Source: Roseobacter litoralis Och 149 (GTDB lineage: Bacteria > Pseudomonadota > Alphaproteobacteria > Rhodobacterales > Rhodobacteraceae). Taken from it: 64,000 nucleotides of DNA. The first letter of the stretch is position 1. The number at the start of each line of letters is the position of its first letter. The translations under genes and the position numbers were made by a program. Location: assembly GCF_000154785.2 (NCBI RefSeq), contig NC_015728.1:1-64000 (forward strand), in the 5' to 3' direction. The notes below the pieces were generated by a model that was not told where the DNA came from, ran no database searches, and was given only the letters and a program-made list of their open reading frames with translations. Of the stretch, positions 8,950 to 16,555 are shown piece after piece.

Positions 8950-9099
8950 CGATGGCAGCCATTGGTGCAACGTGAAGCATGCGTCAAAGTGGTCTCTTTC
9001 CGAACCTTCGCCGCAACAAGGGCTAAGGTCGGTATGCGAGACATATACCTTTTTGATCAATTGAGATTGCTGCTGACAGAAACATCCGATCTTGGCCTA

Positions 9100-9516
9100 T
9101 CAATGCTCCCGCTCGCACAGCTCGTGGTCGGCCAAGGATGTTAGCACGTAGCAGTCCTCTGACACGCCTTCGCCATCACACCCTTTAGTGATACGGAGTA
9201 ACTCTTTCTCCAGCGCACGGAGCCTTCTGATCTTCGCCCGGACATCCGAGAGTTGCGCGGCCGCGATATCGGTTGCCGCCTGGCAGGACCGGTCGGGATG
9301 GTCTTGCAGCTCGATCAGCGACGAGATCGCTTCAATCGAAAACCCGAGGTCGCGTGCATGCCTGATGAAGCTCAATCGTTGCAGACCCGCCTGATCGTAC
9401 CGTCTCTGGTTGCCTTCGGTGCGCTCGGGCGCGGTCAGCAGGCCGACAGTCTCATAGTAGCGGATGGTCGGAACCTTGACCTTGGTGCGTCGTGAAAGCT
9501 CGCCGATGGAGAACAT
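9100..9516 (-). CDS. MerR-family metal regulator (CadR/PbrR-like), copy 1
   Basis: A 138-aa MerR protein starting MFSIGELSRRTKVKVPTIRY. It has the CadR/PbrR/ZntR cysteines: one after DHPDRSC and two in CDGEGVSEDC near the C-terminus, pointing to Cd, Pb or Zn sensing. An in-frame upstream start at 9612 would run through the operator, so the ATG at 9516 was chosen. The divergent promoter at 9528-9558 has the MerR 19-bp spacer. A second, similar regulator is at 18323-18751. Confidence 0.88.
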   Translation of the reverse strand: MFSIGELSRRTKVKVPTIRYYETVGLLTAPERTEGNQRRYDQAGLQRLSFIRHARDLGFSIEAISSLIELQDHPDRSCQAATDIAAAQLSDVRAKIRRLRALEKELLRITKGCDGEGVSEDCYVLTSLADHELCEREH

Positions 9517-9527
9517 CAGAATATTCC

Positions 9528-9558
9528 TTGAACCTCTAGTCGCTAGAGACATTATCCT
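9528..9558 (+). promoter_or_regulatory. MerR-type promoter/operator before truncated transglutaminase
   Basis: -35 TTGAAC (9528-9533), 19-bp spacer with the inverted repeat CTCTAG-tcg-CTAGAG, -10 TATCCT (9553-9558). The over-long 19-bp spacer with a dyad is diagnostic of MerR activation. It lies between merR (start 9516) and the gene fragment at 9588. Confidence 0.85.
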
Positions 9559-9587
9559 GTCTGGGACAACGAATCCAGAGGCTCGCC

Positions 9588-9791
9588 ATGTCCCGTGACC
9601 ATCTCTCCGCAACGCCGCTTCTCGATTTTAAAGCGCAGTCTATTCAAGGGCTGATTGCCGCGCGTGGTTGGTCTGCCCTCGCGACCCATGACCGGGTCGG
9701 GGTCGTCTATGATTTTGTCCGCAACGAAATCCTGTTTGGCTACAATCGCGCCGATGACATTCCGGCATCCGAGGTGCTGTCTGACGGGTAG
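9588..9791 (+). pseudogene. Truncated transglutaminase-like gene (5' fragment)
   Basis: 67 codons matching the start of the intact transglutaminase at 17459-18214; the two share VRNEI.FGYNRADDIPASEV and LSDG. The fragment stops exactly where the intact protein reads LSDGYGQC, just before the catalytic cysteine, so the product cannot be active. Immediately downstream the sequence is the truncated virB4 on the other strand, marking a recombination junction near 9788-9795. It keeps its MerR-type promoter. The sequence differs from the intact copy at many residues, so it is a diverged paralogue rather than a recent duplicate. Confidence 0.85.
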
Positions 9792-10936
9792 CCGTAGTTA
9801 CCGGGAGCCTGCCCAAAATAGGTTGCCTTGAGGGCCATGTTCTCTCGCACGATCACGGCCATGATTTCCTGCCCCAGACGTTTGATCTCGGCTGCGGCCT
9901 GTTCGAGCGTCGGTTGATCGGGCGCGTGGACGGCGATGGACAGGTGATGATCGCCGAATGCAATGCGCCCTGCTTCCTGGTCATCGGCCGCTTCCATGAG
10001 TTGATCCCGCAAGGAGACTGCCGCATCATCGGCCGCGCGCATCTGCCGAACGATCCGTTGAATCCGTTCTGCCATGATATTGGTGGGGATCGGCGTGAAG
10101 GAATTCGTCAGCACGACATCAAGCGGAAGGTCGAGACCGTCAAACAGAGAGACATCGGTCAGTGCAGGATAGCTCTTGATGCTGAAGAGGGCCCCATACC
10201 GTGTCTCACCCGTCGTGCCACATGTGATCCGAGCCGTATCTGCGTCAAAAGTCGCTCGGCAGGACCCAAGCGCGTAGGCCAGGGGCAGGGGGGCGTTTGG
10301 TCGGGCAATCGGGGCGTATTGGCCGGTGAGCAGCGTCGCAAGAAACCCGAGCCATTCGCCGGTGGTGTTGTCGAGACGAACAGGTTTTGCAGGCCCAAGC
10401 GCAGTCTCGAAGAATCCGGCCACTTCATCGAGTTCCCGCGCGCGACCCGCGCGGTCTTTCATCCAGGTTCGCTTGGCAAAGGCGTTGAGCAGCGGGACCC
10501 GTGCCCCGATCTCCGGACGTCGCAAGATGCTCAGATAAAGCTGCGGTTTCTTGGGCGCGAGTTGCGCGATGTGAGCTTGCCAGCGTCGGTCGATCTCGGC
10601 TGCAAAGCCGTCACGTTGTACAGGAGGCAGCGTGAGGTTCTGGGGAACAAATATGCGGTGAACATAGAAGCCGTAGAGATTGCCTGTTTGCGCGATAACC
10701 GCCGCGACCGCGCGTTTCATGGCATCGAGATCGATGTCCGGTGTCGTCGGTGCCGCAAGTCCCTCGAGGCGGAGCGTGGCCATCAGATCGCCCTCCCGCA
10801 AGACCATGACGTCGGGTTCGGCGAAGGCGACGTAGGGCAAATGCTCGGCGAGATGGCTCTCGCGTGCCAAGGCTGGGCCGCTGGTTTCAATGACCGCCGG
10901 GCTGGGCTTTGCATATTTCATCCCGTTAAGCGCCAT
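9740..10936 (-). pseudogene. virB4: Truncated VirB4-type conjugation ATPase
   Basis: 398 codons covering only the N-terminal half of VirB4/TrbE-type ATPases (usually about 790 aa). The sequence is recognisable through GDHHLSIAVHAPDQPTLEQA and MALKATYFGQAPGNYGYP, a position about midway in the family, just before the motor domain. The true virB4 sequence stops near 9790; the last codons read the antisense of the transglutaminase fragment. Walker A and B are therefore missing. Start ATG at 10936 overlaps virB3 by 11 bp. The type IV secretion system cannot be powered by this copy. Confidence 0.85.
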
Positions 10937-11204
10937 AGCTGTCTCCGCCGTGAAGCGCTCGATTGCGCGTGCCGCGCACCGTGCCGTAGGAGACGCGCAG
11001 AACTTCGAAGAAATGCGGCTCCTTGTCGGCAACAAACCAGAGGACAGGATAGGCGAGCGCACCGACCAGAAAGAAGACCGGTGACTTCGTCCAGATAAAG
11101 GGCAGGACCACGCCAAGCGTGAGCACGACGAGATATCCGACCGGCAAGCCGAGATATTTCGGTGGGCGGGCCAACCCGAGAAAGAGAGGGGATCGCATGG
11201 CCAT
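10926..11204 (-). CDS. virB3: VirB3-like type IV secretion protein
   Basis: A 92-aa inner-membrane protein with the short VirB3 pattern: RSPLFLGLARPPKYLGLPVG, then two membrane segments (VVLTLGVVLPFIW and VFFLVGALAYPVLWFVA) and a charged tail HFFEVLRV. VirB3 helps assemble the conjugative pilus together with VirB4. Its ATG overlaps the virB2 stop by one base, and its end overlaps virB4 by 11 bp, indicating translational coupling. Confidence 0.85.
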   Translation of the reverse strand: MAMRSPLFLGLARPPKYLGLPVGYLVVLTLGVVLPFIWTKSPVFFLVGALAYPVLWFVADKEPHFFEVLRVSYGTVRGTRNRALHGGDSYGA

Positions 11205-11485
11205 CAGGTAAACCCGTCAACGATGGTGCCCGCGGAGAAGATCAGGACGATCCCGATCACCACGGAGGCGAACCATCCCCAGTTGAGCCGCCCCATCATG
11301 CACATGAAGCCAGTGCCGATGACGGCGAGCGTCGCGACCGCGATGCCGATTGGGCCGGTGAGCGCCGCTTCGATTGTCTCGAGCATTGTCTGGATGGGCG
11401 AGAGGTCCTGGGCAAGGGCAGGGGAGGCCCATAAGGCCAGAAGGCCAATGATTGGAGGTAGGTATCCTGGAGGCAATCTTCGCAT
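11204..11485 (-). CDS. virB2: VirB2-like pilin
   Basis: A 93-aa pilin precursor: signal sequence ending SPALAQ, then two hydrophobic segments (GIAVATLAVIGTGFMCMMG and ASVVIGIVLIFSAGTIV) separated by RLNWGW, the TrbC/VirB2 pattern. It is the major subunit of conjugative pili. It lies between virB1 and virB3 in the usual order. Confidence 0.85.
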   Translation of the reverse strand: MRRLPPGYLPPIIGLLALWASPALAQDLSPIQTMLETIEAALTGPIGIAVATLAVIGTGFMCMMGRLNWGWFASVVIGIVLIFSAGTIVDGFT

Positions 11486-11506
11486 CGGTTTCCCTCGTTT
11501 CAGGTC

Positions 11507-12172
11507 TTACTTCAGGTCGAGCACGACGACGGGACGCGTGGCGTCGCGCATCGTCGGTCCGGTCAGGTCTTGCGTGGCTGCGCCGGAAAGGCGCGCTCGA
11601 ATGCGATGCACCCGGGCGATGTAGTCGCGTGTTTCCGTGAAGGGTGGCACGCCCCCGTATTCTACGACGCGATGCGGCCCGGCGTTGTAGGCGGCCAGCG
11701 CCAGATCGACATCGTTGAAGGATTCTAGCTGCGCCAAAAGGTACCGTGCTGACCCGTCGAGGTTCTGCGCGATATCGGTTCTGTCCACGCCAAGGTCGTG
11801 TGCGGTGGCGGCCATGAGTTGGCCGAGACCATAAGCGCCTTTGTCACTGATGGCGTCAGGGCGATAAGCGCTTTCAGTTTCGATCAAGGCGCGGAATAGA
11901 GCCAGCCAGTCATCGGAGCTGATCTCGAGTGCTCGTAGGGCTCGGTTGCGTTCATGTCTTGAAGCTGTCGCATGAATGGCCGCCAGCACATCCGACGGGG
12001 CCGTGGTCGTAAAGTTCTGAGAGTGTGTGGGCGGGGGGTTCTTGTCTACCTGGCCGTGAACCGTCCAGCCGTCAGTTGTTCTGACGCTTCCGTCCGCTCC
12101 GAAGATCATCGCCTCCGCCGGGAGCGTCGAAGGGGATAGAGTAGTCGCTGTCAAAACACAGAGTGCGACCAT
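11507..12172 (-). CDS. virB1: VirB1-like lytic transglycosylase
   Basis: A 221-aa soluble lytic transglycosylase that opens peptidoglycan for the type IV secretion channel. Signal peptide MVALCVLTATTLSPSTLPAEA supports the ATG at 12172. The catalytic glutamate is in ALIETESAYRP, with the conserved GAYGLGQLM and LALAAYNAGPHRV. It is the first of virB1-2-3-4. The 5' end overlaps a hypothetical gene by about 100 bp; a later start at 12109 would reduce this but lose the signal peptide. Confidence 0.83.
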   Translation of the reverse strand: MVALCVLTATTLSPSTLPAEAMIFGADGSVRTTDGWTVHGQVDKNPPPTHSQNFTTTAPSDVLAAIHATASRHERNRALRALEISSDDWLALFRALIETESAYRPDAISDKGAYGLGQLMAATAHDLGVDRTDIAQNLDGSARYLLAQLESFNDVDLALAAYNAGPHRVVEYGGVPPFTETRDYIARVHRIRARLSGAATQDLTGPTMRDATRPVVVLDLK

Positions 12173-12428
12173 CGCCGAACTCGTAGTGATGTTTGAAGAG
12201 GCCGGGCCAGATGTTGAAGAGGCGGGGTTCTGGTCCGTAAGGTCCGAACCGTGTGGAGACGAGGATCGCCTCGGGCTCTCCTTCGCGCAGGTAGACACAC
12301 TGATAGCGGGGCTTCCCATCGTCCGTGAACTCGACAAGCTCGTACCGACAGCGGAAGTCGACTCCCGACCCGATGAGGTCCTTCACCCCATCAATAGTAA
12401 TCAAGATTTGGTCTCTTGCGATCGGCAC
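12072..12428 (-). CDS. Hypothetical protein, 118 aa
   Basis: A coherent, acidic, soluble sequence without recognised family (FRCRYELVEFTDDGKPRYQC, then FGPYGPEPRLFNIWPGLFKH). The start is a GTG at 12428 with no good ribosome binding site, because a perfect hairpin abuts it. The 3' end overlaps virB1. It may be a genuine small gene or a truncated one. Confidence 0.45.
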   Translation of the reverse strand: MPIARDQILITIDGVKDLIGSGVDFRCRYELVEFTDDGKPRYQCVYLREGEPEAILVSTRFGPYGPEPRLFNIWPGLFKHHYEFGDGRTLCFDSDYSIPFDAPGGGDDLRSGRKRQNN

Positions 12429-12429
12429 C

Positions 12430-12450
12430 GGACTCCCCCACTGGGAGTCC
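12430..12450. other. Perfect 8-bp hairpin
   Basis: GGACTCCC and GGGAGTCC flank a 5-nt loop. It sits immediately upstream of the GTG of the 118-aa hypothetical gene. There is no long T-run on either side, so it is a weak terminator candidate at best. Confidence 0.5.
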
Positions 12451-12489
12451 TTCTACAATCGGCAGCATTCCGCAGAAAGCCATCACTCT

Positions 12490-12518
12490 GCAATATATAA
12501 TATTGCGCAATACGTATT
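12490..12518. promoter_or_regulatory. AT-rich palindromes, possible operator
   Basis: GCAATAT-ATA-ATATTGC (12490-12506) is a perfect inverted repeat, followed by AATACGTATT (12509-12518). A similar GCAATATACTATAC occurs at 15080-15093 before the XRE regulator, so this may be its operator. It lies 39 bp upstream of the gene at 12557. Confidence 0.4.
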
Positions 12519-12556
12519 TTGAGCGAGAATTGGCCTAGTCACTCCAGGAGGCCGAT

Positions 12557-13135
12557 ATGAGACACACCCGCCTTGCGTCACTGGTTCTCGCAGCCGGGCT
12601 GACGGTCGATGCCCAGAAAGCCCGTGCCTACGATATGGATTGCGCCATCATGCTGTGTATGGCCGGGGGGTTTCCGTCGAGTGCTGTGTGTTCAGCCGCC
12701 TATGCCGAAATGATCCGGCGGATTACGCCTTGGCCGAGCCGGCCACCCTTTGGGGTTTGCACCTATGCTGCCGTTCCGGTTGCTTTGGGCGGACCGCGGG
12801 GAGAGGATGCTCTCGATATTTCGACACCGGACTACGAATGGCTGCGCCGAACGCGCGTGCTTTGGTGGCGCGGTCGATCTTATGAGCCGCGCGATGAACC
12901 ACGTCAGTGGGACTGGTCCATCAGATCCTGCGATCATGAAAACAAGAACTGTCATTACATCGTGCGCGTCTACGGCTCACATTCGCCTTGGCCGGCTTCG
13001 TTCGCGTCGGAAAACGGTCAGGACATCCCGACACCTGGCTCGGGTGGGCTTTGGACCTTCTATAGCCGCGCCGTCATGATGGAGTATGGCGATTACGACG
13101 GCGCCATGGATTACACCGATTGGGTCAGATACTGA
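12557..13135 (+). CDS. Secreted Cys-containing protein of the conjugation region
   Basis: A 192-aa protein with a signal peptide (MRHTRLASLVLAAGLTVDA) and four cysteines in the N-terminal third (MDCAIMLCMAGGFPSSAVC, then PFGVCTY), likely forming disulfides. The C-terminal half is rich in Trp and Tyr. Proteins like this occur beside vir/trb genes on alphaproteobacterial plasmids, but I do not recognise a function. Good ribosome binding site AGGAGG at 12546-12551. Confidence 0.7.
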   Translation: MRHTRLASLVLAAGLTVDAQKARAYDMDCAIMLCMAGGFPSSAVCSAAYAEMIRRITPWPSRPPFGVCTYAAVPVALGGPRGEDALDISTPDYEWLRRTRVLWWRGRSYEPRDEPRQWDWSIRSCDHENKNCHYIVRVYGSHSPWPASFASENGQDIPTPGSGGLWTFYSRAVMMEYGDYDGAMDYTDWVRY

Positions 13136-13150
13136 GGCGTCGTTCGGCAA

Positions 13151-13729
13151 CTAAAGGTATTCGATATCGGCACGGGCCTGCGCCGCCAGTTTCGACAGGC
13201 CATGCCGGGTCAGGTCGAGCAGGAACTCGGACGGCGTCATCGGCGGGTTTTCATACCTTTTTCTCACGCGGCGGAGTGCACGGGCGCCGCCAGATGGATA
13301 CAGGTCGTAGGTATTGGCGAGCATGTCATCCGAGCCGAGCGTTTCAACGCCATACTCGTCGAGAACTTCGCTTGGGAAGTCTCGATGGTTTTCTGTCACA
13401 ATAACCTGTGCCGAGCATCGAATCGCCGCCGCGAGAACGTGTCTGTCGTCCGGGTCCGGCAGGTCCAGACCAGCAATCAAGGGCTGGTATCCGGTCACGA
13501 AGCATTCTTCGAAGGTCTCTCTGATGGCGGCTTCCTGCTGGCGAACGCTCTCTTCGAGATGTGGTTTGAGCGCGATCAGGTTGCGTGTCCATTCGTCGAG
13601 AATCTCATCGGTGACCCTGGCCCGAAACAGGCCTTCTTGTGTGAACGTTAAGAGGACGTCCCGAACCCGGAACGGAAACAGGACGTTGGCATCGAGGACA
13701 ACCACGAATGGGTTGGCCACAAAACTCAT
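13151..13729 (-). CDS. PIN-domain toxin (putative RNase)
   Basis: A 192-aa PIN-domain protein: first acidic residue in FVVVLDANVLFPF, a second acidic cluster in LPDPDDRHVLAAA, and IVTENHRDFP. PIN proteins are metal-dependent RNases, often toxins of type II toxin-antitoxin pairs. Its start overlaps the end of the HTH gene by 4 bp (ATGA), so the two are translationally coupled. It is convergent with the gene ending at 13135. Confidence 0.83.
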   Translation of the reverse strand: MSFVANPFVVVLDANVLFPFRVRDVLLTFTQEGLFRARVTDEILDEWTRNLIALKPHLEESVRQQEAAIRETFEECFVTGYQPLIAGLDLPDPDDRHVLAAAIRCSAQVIVTENHRDFPSEVLDEYGVETLGSDDMLANTYDLYPSGGARALRRVRKRYENPPMTPSEFLLDLTRHGLSKLAAQARADIEYL

Positions 13730-14190
13730 GCGTTGTCGAACTCCTGACCCAATCGCGCAAGGTCGCGCATCGCCTGCTCCTGGCGCCGCTCTTTCTCTTC
13801 CCGGTATTGCATGAGCGCCATCAGAGGCACGCGCCGGTGCTTGCCCACCTCTTCAAATCGGATTTTCCCCTCCTTGAGCAACTTCGTGAGATGAGGGCGG
13901 GATACGTTCAGCATGTCAGCGGCTTGTTGGGTTGTGAGCATGGTGCCTACCGGAACCAGCGTGACCATGTTGCCATTGCTCACATGGCCGAGCAGTTCGA
14001 TGATCAGTTTTCCAACCTCTGGCGCGATGGAGACCGGATCGCCGTTCTCTCCCGAGACTTTCAAGCCTCCGTCCAGCTCCATAGCCACGGCGATGGCCGT
14101 TGCGGCATGCGCGGCACTGTCGATTTCTTCCGGGGTCGGCGGGCGCTCCATGAGGCCGCTCTGGGCTGGTCTTTCCGCGGTATCGGCCAT
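13726..14190 (-). CDS. HTH antitoxin (excisionase-type DNA-binding)
   Basis: A 154-aa protein with a MerR/excisionase-type helix-turn-helix (LTTQQAADMLNVSRPHLTKL, then GKHRRVPL). It precedes and overlaps the PIN gene; antitoxins of this family pair with PIN toxins and repress the operon. The acidic N-terminal half has no clear domain. Confidence 0.75.
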   Translation of the reverse strand: MADTAERPAQSGLMERPPTPEEIDSAAHAATAIAVAMELDGGLKVSGENGDPVSIAPEVGKLIIELLGHVSNGNMVTLVPVGTMLTTQQAADMLNVSRPHLTKLLKEGKIRFEEVGKHRRVPLMALMQYREEKERRQEQAMRDLARLGQEFDNA

Positions 14191-14348
14191 GGTTTTTCTC
14201 CTCGGTTCACCCCCTTAGATGTACCCAGGGAGTCACGCATGCAAGAGAAATAAACGGAATAAGTGAAATAAGTGTAAAGATTTGATAGACGGGTCGCGCC
14301 ATAGGATGTAGACAAAACAGGAACAGAATCGCCTTACGGAGCAGTATC

Positions 14349-14597
14349 ATGGGCAAGAACACGAAACGCACCTCGCGGAAAGTCGCATCGCAGGCAGCGG
14401 CCACGCTAAGCGACCCGAACGCCTCCGCAACCGCCAAGAGCCTGGCGGCATCGGCGCTGGCGCAGTCCGGGACTGGTAAACAGACGGGGGCGGCGATGGA
14501 GGACAAAGCCTCCAAGGTCCTGCAAAGCGACAAGTACAGCAGTGACACGAAATCGTTGGCAGGAACGGTTCTCTCGCAATCGAACAAGGCGCGCTAG
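14349..14597 (+). CDS. Small plasmid protein, Ala/Ser/Lys-rich
   Basis: An 82-aa soluble protein with two loosely repeated halves: TLSDPNASATAKSLAASALA and VLQSDKYSSDTKSLAGTVLS. No known domain. A weak GGAGCAG precedes the ATG. Similar short proteins occur on Rhodobacteraceae plasmids, function unknown. Confidence 0.6.
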   Translation: MGKNTKRTSRKVASQAAATLSDPNASATAKSLAASALAQSGTGKQTGAAMEDKASKVLQSDKYSSDTKSLAGTVLSQSNKAR

Positions 14598-14598
14598 A

Positions 14599-14796
14599 CT
14601 AGGCGGGTCCGGATCTATCGAGATCGATATCTCGTTCGATGATATTGACTACGCAAATCTCCTCGGGCCTTACGAGCCAGACCCGCGTGCGGTCGCCAGT
14701 GTTCCAGAGATGCTCTTGCCAGACGACAAGTTCTGACCCGTTCACGATTGCTACGCCTTCGCGCACGGGCACGCCTTTGAGCGGACGATCATCCAC
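14599..14796 (-). CDS. Hypothetical protein, 65 aa
   Basis: A short soluble protein (VREGVAIVNGSELVVWQEHL, RTRVWLVRPEEICVVNIIER) with balanced composition. It follows the XRE regulator on the same strand by 33 bp, so the two may form an operon. No family recognised. Confidence 0.45.
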   Translation of the reverse strand: MDDRPLKGVPVREGVAIVNGSELVVWQEHLWNTGDRTRVWLVRPEEICVVNIIERDIDLDRSGPA

Positions 14797-14829
14797 CCGC
14801 CATCCCGGAGCAGGGTGTCGTCCGGCCTC

Positions 14830-15042
14830 CTAGCTGCGGGGTTTGAGAAGTTCCGAAGGATCGATGTTCAGAGCTTGGGCGATCTTTTCGAGCGTTGTCA
14901 GCGAGGCGGAATACTTGGCGTTTTCGATCTTGCCGACATAGCCGCGGTTCACACTTGCACGATGCGCCAATTCCTCCTGACTGATGCCCTTGGCGCGCCG
15001 GGCATCTTGAAGATTCAGACCTACTCGTTCCTTCAGATTCAT
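14830..15042 (-). CDS. XRE-family HTH regulator, 70 aa
   Basis: A minimal single-domain Cro/C1-type regulator: LKERVGLNLQDARRAKGISQ, ELAHRASVNRGYVGKIENA and LTTLEKIAQALNIDPSELL. Upstream at 15080-15093 is GCAATATACTATAC, resembling the palindrome at 12490, a possible autoregulatory site. Confidence 0.82.
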   Translation of the reverse strand: MNLKERVGLNLQDARRAKGISQEELAHRASVNRGYVGKIENAKYSASLTTLEKIAQALNIDPSELLKPRS

Positions 15043-15332
15043 GACCGAAGCTCGGCCATGATGTGGCGTATTTAACCACGCAATATACTATACATTCGAC
15101 GATGAAGCGGCTGATACTGTGTGATTTTCGGTTTCTAAAGGTGTCGATCAAGCTCGCCATTTGGTTGAATAAGATAGCATGGTGACTTCATGCAGCGAGG
15201 CGGTGTGGTCCTGTTGGGCAAAGTTTTGCCCATCGTCGCGGCTGAGGCAGGGATGGGCCGAGCGGGCATTCCGAGTCTGATAAGGTTTATTATGTAAAGA
15301 GTTTGGAAGTATCAGCCATCTTTCCTTGGCAA
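15043..15332. other. Gap with a 16-bp palindrome, no gene seen
   Basis: No convincing gene. It contains GGGCAAA-GT-TTTGCCC at 15216-15231, a near-perfect palindrome, and CATG-AAGT/GACTTCATG-like arms nearby. It may be debris at the boundary between the plasmid backbone and the metal island. Confidence 0.35.
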
Positions 15333-15902
15333 TCAAAATATCCTGACTTGGGTTCCCACTTCTGCCAGAGCAAAAAGTTCAGCAATGTGCTCGTTGTAGA
15401 GCCCAATACAGCCGTTTGATGATTGCCGACCGATTTTGCGCGTGTCACCGGTTCCGTGCACCCGGTAATACTGCCACGACAGATAAAGTGCGTGTGTTCC
15501 AAGCGGGTTGTCAGGACCCGGCGGCCAATAGTCAGGCCATTCAGGGTTACGCTCTTTCATTGATGGAGTGGGCCGCCAACTCGGCCCCTCCACCTTCCTT
15601 ATAACCTTTGTATATCCTCGGCGGGTCAACTCTTCCGAGGCAGGGACACTCGACGGGTAGAGTTTGTAGACACTTTCGTCTTCCGACCAATACTGGACTG
15701 CACGCGAGTCGATGTCGCACAAAATTGCACCGTGCTGAAGGTTATCGAAGTGGTCTTGCCAGGGATCCGCGCTAAAGGACGAAATATTTCTGCGTACCGC
15801 CGAGGGCTCCTGCTCCTGAGCACGGAGAAGGGAAGGTGTTGCCAGAAGTCCGATCATAGTTGTCGAGACGAACTGGCGTCGTGTTTTCAGTGTTTTTGTC
15901 AT
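15333..15902 (-). CDS. L,D-transpeptidase (YkuD), Tat-exported
   Basis: A 189-aa periplasmic L,D-transpeptidase, which makes 3-3 peptidoglycan cross-links or attaches proteins to the wall. Tat-like signal (TRRQFVSTTMIGLLATPSLL). The YkuD active site is HGTGDTRKIGRQSSNGCIGL with the catalytic Cys. The ATG at 15902 lies after the promoter at 15932-15962; an in-frame start at 15962 would overlap the -35 box and was rejected. Paralogues are at 26391 and 29803. Confidence 0.87.
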   Translation of the reverse strand: MTKTLKTRRQFVSTTMIGLLATPSLLRAQEQEPSAVRRNISSFSADPWQDHFDNLQHGAILCDIDSRAVQYWSEDESVYKLYPSSVPASEELTRRGYTKVIRKVEGPSWRPTPSMKERNPEWPDYWPPGPDNPLGTHALYLSWQYYRVHGTGDTRKIGRQSSNGCIGLYNEHIAELFALAEVGTQVRIF

Positions 15903-15931
15903 ATGCCTTGCCTCACTCTTTTGTTGGCTGA

Positions 15932-15962
15932 CGGATACGACCTCTAGTAGCTGGAGGTTCAA
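15932..15962 (-). promoter_or_regulatory. MerR-type promoter/operator before L,D-transpeptidase
   Basis: Minus strand: -35 TTGAAC (15957-15962), 19-bp spacer with CTCCAGCTACTAGAGG, -10 TATCCG (15932-15937). Same design as at 9528 and 18857. Confidence 0.85.
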
Positions 15963-15997
15963 CTGAAAAACGATGACGTTCTCGTGAGGCAGCGAGT

Positions 15998-16555
15998 TTA
16001 CAGGTATCGACGCGTTTCAGCGCAATAGTCGCGATACTTGGAGCCGTATTGTTCATGCAGCCATGGCTCTTCCGCGAGCGGGGCAAGAGCCAGCGCGGCA
16101 ACTCCAACGATGACGATAGCCCAAACCCAAGGTGAGGCGAAGAGAAGACCACAGCCTATCAGGATGGCCATGTCGGCAAGGTATTGCGGATGCCGAGAGA
16201 AACGGTAGAGACCCGAAGTGATCAGCTCGTCTTTCGCACCGCTGGTGGCTTTCAGTCCAATGCTGAATGCCCCCCACCAGACGATCAGATTTCCGGTTGC
16301 GATCAAGAACGGCCCGACCGCCCAACGGAGTGCGTTGGCCATAGAAGCGGATTTCCAATCCAAGATGCCCAAACCGATCACCGCCCCAAACACGGCCAAT
16401 GTGAGTCCCCATGCAATGTTTGGTATGACTGAATGCTCTCTGTTTGGAGGCCAGATGCGCTTGGACGGGCGGGCGATCGACCAAAGGAGCGCACCAATCA
16501 AAACCAGACCGGACAGCAGGCCAACGACCACTAGTATGCCTTGGGCAATCGTCAT
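15998..16555 (-). CDS. ICMT/PEMT-like membrane methyltransferase
   Basis: A 185-aa multi-pass protein of the isoprenylcysteine carboxyl methyltransferase/phospholipid methyltransferase family. The conserved region SGLYRFSRHPQYLADMAILI and a C-terminal EEPWLHEQYGSKYRDYC match the SAM-binding part. Bacterial substrates are unknown. Its start overlaps the CDF exporter stop by 4 bp. A second family member ends the copA operon at 42914. Confidence 0.82.
   Translation of the reverse strand: MTIAQGILVVVGLLSGLVLIGALLWSIARPSKRIWPPNREHSVIPNIAWGLTLAVFGAVIGLGILDWKSASMANALRWAVGPFLIATGNLIVWWGAFSIGLKATSGAKDELITSGLYRFSRHPQYLADMAILIGCGLLFASPWVWAIVIVGVAALALAPLAEEPWLHEQYGSKYRDYCAETRRYL

Noticed and set aside
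9914..11098. 394-codon plus-strand frame opposite virB4/virB3
   Set aside because: Shadow of recognisable virB genes on the other strand.
14789..15160. 123-codon minus-strand frame over the XRE gene
   Set aside because: Shadow in another frame of the well-defined XRE regulator.
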